A stretch of 47,404 nt of DNA from Nesterenkonia massiliensis (lineage in GTDB: Bacteria; Actinomycetota; Actinomycetes; Actinomycetales; Micrococcaceae), in contig NZ_HG005170.1 of NCBI RefSeq assembly GCF_000455245.1, positions 85,465-132,868 of the forward strand, read 5' to 3'. Of this stretch, positions 43,584 through 47,404 are shown in pieces. A model generated the notes under the pieces. It had not been told where the DNA came from. It saw only the letters and a program-made list of their open reading frames with translations, and did no database searches. Both the position numbers and the translations under genes were made by a program. Each line of letters begins with the position of its first letter. Position 1 is the stretch's first letter.

Positions 43584-44003
43584 GTGGATTCCAAGCGCCG
43601 TTGCACCAGGAACAGCTGTGAACGCCCAGCAGTGGCGACCCTGACGTATTCCTATCAGGATTCGACTGTGGTGGTGGGGCCGATGAGCCTCTACGCCGAG
43701 CCGCACACCTATGACCTCTGCAGCGAGCACGCCGACCGGGTCAACCCACCGCGCGGATGGGAAGTGCTGCGGCTGGACTACTCCGCAGCCCCCGCAGAGG
43801 ACGGCGATGACCTGCTGGCTCTGGCCGACGCCGTACGCAGCCCCCGTGCCCACACGGACGCAGCGGTCCCTGCAGGATCAGCTGAAGAAAGCACCGTGCC
43901 GGGTGCACCGGCGCTGCCCGCTCGGGAATCCCGCACCCCACTGGCACCGCCTCATGGTGACCCAGGAATCGCGCGCGGACACCTGCGCCTCATCCGCGAA
44001 TAG
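43584..44003 (+). CDS. DUF3499 family protein
   Basis: A 139-residue protein with the DUF3499 pattern: R-R-C-T-R-N-S-C near the start, T-L-T-Y-x-Y, and D-L-C-S-E-H-A, giving C-x4-C and C-x2-H pairs that could bind zinc. The conserved part ends with W-E-V-L-R-L near residue 65; the rest is a variable Ala/Pro-rich tail. The M. tuberculosis counterpart (Rv3259) also lies next to whiB2. Function is unknown. The GTG start lies 8 nt after TAGGCT, so the mRNA is probably leaderless. Confidence 0.88.
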   Translation: MDSKRRCTRNSCERPAVATLTYSYQDSTVVVGPMSLYAEPHTYDLCSEHADRVNPPRGWEVLRLDYSAAPAEDGDDLLALADAVRSPRAHTDAAVPAGSAEESTVPGAPALPARESRTPLAPPHGDPGIARGHLRLIRE

Positions 44004-44109
44004 TCGCCGCAGCCCCGGATGCGCCCGGGGAGCTGACCGCACTGTTCGGCGCTCAGCGTAGATGCGTCGGCAGATGACGACGACGGCGACCCGCCCCCAG
44101 CTGAAGCGC

Positions 44110-44115
44110 TAGGCT
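44110..44115 (+). promoter_or_regulatory. -10 element for leaderless Trm112-ahcY transcript
   Basis: TAGGCT ends 7 nt before the ATG at 44123. Confidence 0.5.
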
Positions 44116-44122
44116 GGATCCC

Positions 44123-44401
44123 ATGCCCAGTACGCCCTCCAGCGCGCCGTCGGGTGCGCCCCAGAACAGTGCATCTAACACCAGTGCAGCTGATAACAGC
44201 GCAGCTGCCAGTCGTGCAGCTCAGAAACGCGCCCCTGAGTGCAACGCGCCGCTGACCGATGACATCCTGCAGATTCTGCGCTGTCCGGTCACCGGCAGCC
44301 CGCTGCGACAGGAAGGCGATGAGCTGATCGCCACCGAGGATCCCCAACGCCGCTACCGGATCGAAGACGGCGTACCCCACCTGCTTCCCCACAACGCATA
44401 A
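44123..44401 (+). CDS. Trm112-like protein (UPF0434/YcaR family)
   Basis: A 92-residue protein. After a low-complexity Ser/Ala tail of about 45 residues comes the Trm112 core: L[12 protein letters not shown] and [12 protein letters not shown]. Trm112 proteins activate SAM-dependent methyltransferases in other organisms, which would fit its place 8 bp before ahcY, the enzyme removing SAH; the partner here is unknown. Only one Cys is kept, so zinc binding is doubtful. The start is preceded by TAGGCT at 7 nt. Confidence 0.85.
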   Translation: MPSTPSSAPSGAPQNSASNTSAADNSAAASRAAQKRAPECNAPLTDDILQILRCPVTGSPLRQEGDELIATEDPQRRYRIEDGVPHLLPHNA

Positions 44402-44409
44402 GGACCACC

Positions 44410-45888
44410 ATGAGCTTTGACTACAAGATCGCAGATATCTCCCTGCACGAGGCCGGCCGCCACCAGATCCGGTTGGCCGAGCATGAGATGCCCGGACTGA
44501 TGGCCCTGCGCGAGGAATACGCTGAGGAGCAGCCGCTGAAGGGTGCTCGCATCGCCGGCTCCCTGCATATGACGGTGCAGACCGCAGTGCTCATCGAGAC
44601 CCTGGTGGCCCTGGGTGCTGAAGTCCGCTGGGCTTCCTGCAATATCTTCTCCACTCAGGATGAGGCCGCGGCCGCCGTCGTCGTCGGCCCCCACGGCACC
44701 CCGGAGAACCCGCAGGGCGTGCCGGTCTTCGCCTGGAAGAACGAGACCCTGGAAGAGTACTGGTGGACCGCCGCCCAGATCTTCGCCTGGCCCGGAGTTG
44801 ATGAGGACCCGGCCAAGGGCGCGAATATGATCCTCGACGACGGCGGTGATGCCACCCTGCTGGTGCATAAGGGCGTGGAGTTCGAGGCTGCAGGTGCAGT
44901 GCCATCGGCCGCTGCGGAGGACCCGGAGGAGTACCGGGTCATCCTGGAGACCCTGCGGAAGTCGCTGATCGAGAACCCCAAGCGCTGGACCGGGATCGCT
45001 TCTGAGTTGCGCGGTGTCACCGAGGAGACCACCACCGGCGTCAACCGGCTCTACCAGCTGGCCCGCGACGGCGGTTTGCTGTTCCCCGCCATCAACGTCA
45101 ACGACTCGGTCACCAAGTCCAAGTTCGACAACAAATACGGCATCCGCCATTCACTGCCCGATGGCATCATGCGCGCCACCGATGTGCTTATCGGCGGCAA
45201 GGTCGCGGTGATCTGCGGCTACGGCGATGTGGGCAAGGGTGCGGCCGAGGCGCTGCGCGGTCAGGGCGCGCGAGTGATCGTCACCGAGATTGATCCCATC
45301 AACGCGCTTCAGGCAGCTATGGACGGCTACCAGGTGGCCACCCTGGATGATGTCGTGAACCAGGGCGATATCTTCATCACCACCACCGGCGGCAAGGACA
45401 TCATCAGCGCTGAGCATATGCAGCAGATGAAGAACAAGGCCATCGTGGGCAATGTGGGCCACTTCGACAATGAGATCGATATGGCCGGTCTGGCCGCTAT
45501 CGAGGGCATCCAGAAGATCGAGATCAAGCCCCAGGTGCACGAGTGGGTCTTCCCGAACACTGACGGTAAGTCCATCATCGTGCTCTCCGAGGGACGCCTG
45601 CTGAACCTGGGCAATGCCACCGGCCACCCGAGCTTCGTGATGAGCTCCAGCTTCGCCAACCAGGTCATCGCTCAGATTGAGCTGTTTGCCAAGTCGCATA
45701 AGTCCTACGACGGCGACGACGCCTACGCCACTGAGGTTTACGTTCTGCCGAAGGTGCTGGATGAGAAGGTCGCCCGCCTGCACCTGGAGGCGCTCGGTGC
45801 GAAACTCACCGAGCTGACCAAGGAACAGGCCGACTACCTCGGCGTGGATGTGGCCGGGCCGTATAAGCCCGCCCACTACCGCTACTGA
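44410..45888 (+). CDS. ahcY: S-adenosylhomocysteinase
   Basis: AhcY hydrolyses S-adenosylhomocysteine to adenosine and homocysteine with bound NAD+, relieving product inhibition of methyltransferases. The 492-residue protein has the motifs S-L-H-M-T-V-Q-T-A near the N-terminus, the active-site [13 protein letters not shown] region, the NAD-binding G-Y-G-D-V-G-K-G, and a C-terminal K-P-A-H-Y-R-Y that contacts the neighbouring subunit's cofactor. The length (about 490) is the long form with the roughly 40-residue insertion common in actinobacteria. The ATG at 44410 has AAGGA upstream and is co-transcribed with the Trm112-like gene. Confidence 0.97.
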   Translation: MSFDYKIADISLHEAGRHQIRLAEHEMPGLMALREEYAEEQPLKGARIAGSLHMTVQTAVLIETLVALGAEVRWASCNIFSTQDEAAAAVVVGPHGTPENPQGVPVFAWKNETLEEYWWTAAQIFAWPGVDEDPAKGANMILDDGGDATLLVHKGVEFEAAGAVPSAAAEDPEEYRVILETLRKSLIENPKRWTGIASELRGVTEETTTGVNRLYQLARDGGLLFPAINVNDSVTKSKFDNKYGIRHSLPDGIMRATDVLIGGKVAVICGYGDVGKGAAEALRGQGARVIVTEIDPINALQAAMDGYQVATLDDVVNQGDIFITTTGGKDIISAEHMQQMKNKAIVGNVGHFDNEIDMAGLAAIEGIQKIEIKPQVHEWVFPNTDGKSIIVLSEGRLLNLGNATGHPSFVMSSSFANQVIAQIELFAKSHKSYDGDDAYATEVYVLPKVLDEKVARLHLEALGAKLTELTKEQADYLGVDVAGPYKPAHYRY

Positions 45889-45900
45889 GTCAGTCCCGTG

Positions 45901-45917
45901 GGCGGGGAAACCCCGCC
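45901..45917 (+). terminator. Hairpin after ahcY
   Basis: GGCGGGG-AAA-CCCCGCC forms a perfect 7-bp stem 12 bp after the stop, with no T-run, so termination may be inefficient. Confidence 0.5.
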
Positions 45918-45992
45918 TCGCGTGGGCCGTTGAACCAAGATCGCACCCCACTTCGCGCCATCGCACCCCAGTTACACAGGGGAGAATTGTGT

Positions 45993-46069
45993 GATGTCTC
46001 AGGAGATCGGTGACAGAACTGTCTCAAGACATCAGTGACACTTGATGTCTCAGCACATCGGTGACACTT
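45993..46069. repeat. Three stacked copies of an IS481-type terminal sequence
   Basis: Units at 45993-46017, 46019-46043 and 46044-46069 share GTCTCA(n)GACATC(G/A)GTGACA-like sequence, which resembles the terminal inverted repeat of IS481-family elements. The last unit abuts the end of the transposase remnant. Confidence 0.65.
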
Positions 46070-46076
46070 CTGCTGA

Positions 46077-46676
46077 TCAGCAGTGAGTCCCGGTGGAGGC
46101 AGGTCGGCGTCCTGATCGCTGACCGTTACCGACATAGGTGGTCCCAGGGCTGGGGAGGGGATGCTCGATAAGGATGACCCCATCGGCATCGACAAAGAGG
46201 ATCTTGGCGTGGTCCCAAACTGCGTGTATGCGTTGGCCTGCCAGGGGCGTGCTGATCTGGTACCAGACCTTCTTAATCACGACTTGGCCTCTCTTTTTGA
46301 CCTTTCGCGAGCATTCACCTTCCCATGTGGTTCCTGCGGCAAGTGGGGCGCCTTCAGGGACCATAGGGTTTGGGACCGGGACAGGTCGGGGCGGATCAGC
46401 GGCCTCAGTGGCCGCCCATGCAGCAGCCGGTGTTATCCGCCCGGGAAGTCCCTGGTGAGGGCGTTGGGTGTTGTAGATCAGGTCAAAGACATCGACCTGG
46501 GCCTGAAGCTCAGCAACGGACTCGGCCATCGGCTGGGAATCCAGGTAGCGGAACAGCGTCTGGTGGAACCGTTCGTTCTTGCCCTGGGTGGTCGGCCTAC
46601 CCGGCCTGCCAGTGATCGCTTCGACCCCGAGGCTGGTGAGGTAGGTGACCAGCTGCCCTTCACTTCCCCTGCGGGA
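46077..46676 (-). pseudogene. IS481 family transposase, C-terminal fragment
   Basis: On the minus strand the frame reads G-Q-L-V-T-Y-L-T-S-L-G-V-E-A-I-T-G-R-P, T-T-Q-G-K-N-E-R-F-H-Q-T-L-F-R-Y-L-D, and Y-N-T-Q-R-P-H-Q-G-L-P-G-R, the final part of the DDE domain with its catalytic Glu (K-N-E-R), followed by the variable C-terminal tail. It ends normally at 46077, but upstream it breaks at a stop near 46676, and nothing resembling the first 200 or so residues (helix-turn-helix and first two Asp) follows. It is therefore a 5'-truncated, inactive remnant of about 197 codons. Confidence 0.85.
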
Positions 46677-47169
46677 AGCTGCTTAAGGGGGAACAAATGG
46701 TAGGTCCAGCAAAAGCCTTGGTCAGAAAGGGGTCGTGCTCTAGATCGGCCGGTTCCTGAGAGGGTTCTGCAGCGGCGTCCGCCGCTGTCTGGAGCTTCTT
46801 CGATCGTAATATGACGGCGCTGTCAGGAGAGATCATGGACCAGAAGCTCACTGGTCGATGAGGCCGCTGAAACGGCCGGCTTCTCCGCCCAGGCCCTTCG
46901 TCGATGGATCACCAGGGCCCGTTTTGGGCGCCGGCTGAAAGCAGTGAAGGTTAGGGCAGTCTATGTGATCCGGCGAGCAGGATTAGTCGTCTTCTTGGAG
47001 TTACGGAGCGTAGCCTACATCCCGAGCCTCAACTTGCACCGTTCGTGCGAGCAAAGAGACTCGTTGCTGATCCTATTGTGGGCTCGCAACGCCCCCTTCG
47101 TTATTCGTGAAGCGTCCCAGTGGGTTGCCCCCGGGAGTAGGTCCACGCGTTATGCGGGCCGCGGTTTCT
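46677..47169. other. Decayed accessory DNA between two IS remnants
   Basis: No intact gene is recognised. Short open frames on both strands (for example 46660-46851 minus and 46944-47267 plus) lack start signals and known motifs. On plus, codons at about 46853-46910 read L-V-D-E-A-A-E-T-A-G-F-S-A-Q-A-L-R-R-W, which looks like a helix-turn-helix scrap, perhaps from another transposase. GC content drops towards the right. Confidence 0.45.
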
Positions 47170-47404
47170 TCAATGGGTACAGATTTCAGCATACTCAGCC
47201 GGGCTGCGGTACCCGAGCGCTGAGTAGCGCCGGATGGTGTTGTATTCCTTCTTCCAATCGCCGATGATCACCCGAGCATGGGTCAAAGACCAGAAGATGG
47301 TGATGTTCAGGCACTCATCCCGGATCCTGCTGTTGAAGGACTCCACCTACCCATTGCGCCACGGCGCACCGGGTGGGATGTAGTGGATCCCCGTGACCTC
47401 CCCG
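47170..47404 (-). pseudogene. IS3 family transposase, C-terminal fragment with in-frame stop (partial)
   Basis: The minus strand encodes the end of an IS3-type integrase-core transposase: I-H-Y-I-P-P-G-A-P-W-R-N-G-stop-V-E-S-F-N-S-R-I-R-D-E-C-L, then F-W-S-L-T-H-A-R-V-I-I-G-D-W and Y-N-T-I-R-R-Y-S-A-L-G-Y-R-S-P-A-E-Y. The Glu in V-E-S-F is the third catalytic residue. The codon normally Tyr or Trp before V-E-S-F is TAG (47349-47347), which breaks the protein. The rest runs beyond the window edge. Confidence 0.85.

Noticed and set aside
44003-44410. SAH riboswitch before ahcY
   Set aside because: The ahcY gene is only 8 bp from the Trm112-like gene, and the upstream region is too short and shows no SAH riboswitch core.
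45993-46069. CRISPR array from three repeated units
   Set aside because: Units are adjacent without spacers, they diverge, and they match IS481-type ends next to a transposase remnant.

Overview
The window is chromosomal DNA from a high-GC Gram-positive actinobacterium. The evidence is GC-rich codon use, a WhiB regulator, mycothiol S-conjugate amidase, DUF3499, DUF4245, DUF4307, DUF5719 and TIGR03089 proteins, and a PIN-PhoH (PhoH2) protein. Overall composition and gene content suggest Micrococcales, probably near Micrococcaceae; the genus cannot be fixed from the sequence. No rRNA, tRNA or CRISPR array was seen.

Layout. (1) 1-2669, minus strand: a sugar-binding lipoprotein of an ABC importer, then bioY and an EcfT-like gene, a biotin ECF module with no ATPase gene beside it. 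(2) 2840-6633, plus: a Bax inhibitor-1 protein, an AI-2E family permease and threonine dehydratase. (3) 6742-13324: greA, DUF4307, mca, a small membrane protein, a short cis-prenyltransferase, hemolysin III and a DUF255 thioredoxin-fold protein. This is the gene set of Mycobacterium tuberculosis Rv1080c-Rv1086. (4) 13379-25130: S9 peptidase, an inserted DUF559 gene, phoH2, rhomboid, fumC, NUDIX, prepilin peptidase, thioesterase, carbonic anhydrase, DUF4245 and glpX (phoH2, fum, glpX and Rv1100 are also neighbours in M. tuberculosis). (5) 25142-30544, accessory: a GTPase gene flanked by two 85-bp palindromic repeats, an antibiotic-resistance-type ABC-F gene with a leader peptide, a beheaded MerR-type regulator and an intracellular subtilase. 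(6) 30719-45888: purK-purE-LCP, manA-gtrA, TIGR03089, whiB, a giant membrane glycosyltransferase, DUF5719, DUF3499, Trm112-like and ahcY, a cell-envelope, purine and methyl-cycle block. (7) 45990-47404: a graveyard of IS481 and IS3 remnants.

Expression. Many starts have no Shine-Dalgarno. Instead a TANNNT -10 hexamer ends 6-8 nt before the ATG or GTG, so these mRNAs should be leaderless. I find 16 such genes, including a divergent pair (DUF4307/mca) that share one nearly symmetric -10 element. Within operons ATGA/GTGA overlaps are the rule, and one of them (whiB to glycosyltransferase) appears to be CTGA.

The most interesting signals are the two single genes (DUF559 and the GTPase) each bracketed by a pair of same-orientation long palindromes with 19-21 nt loops, and the attenuator-like leader of the ABC-F gene. 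Start positions, motif positions and hairpins were read by eye; no alignment or folding program was run.
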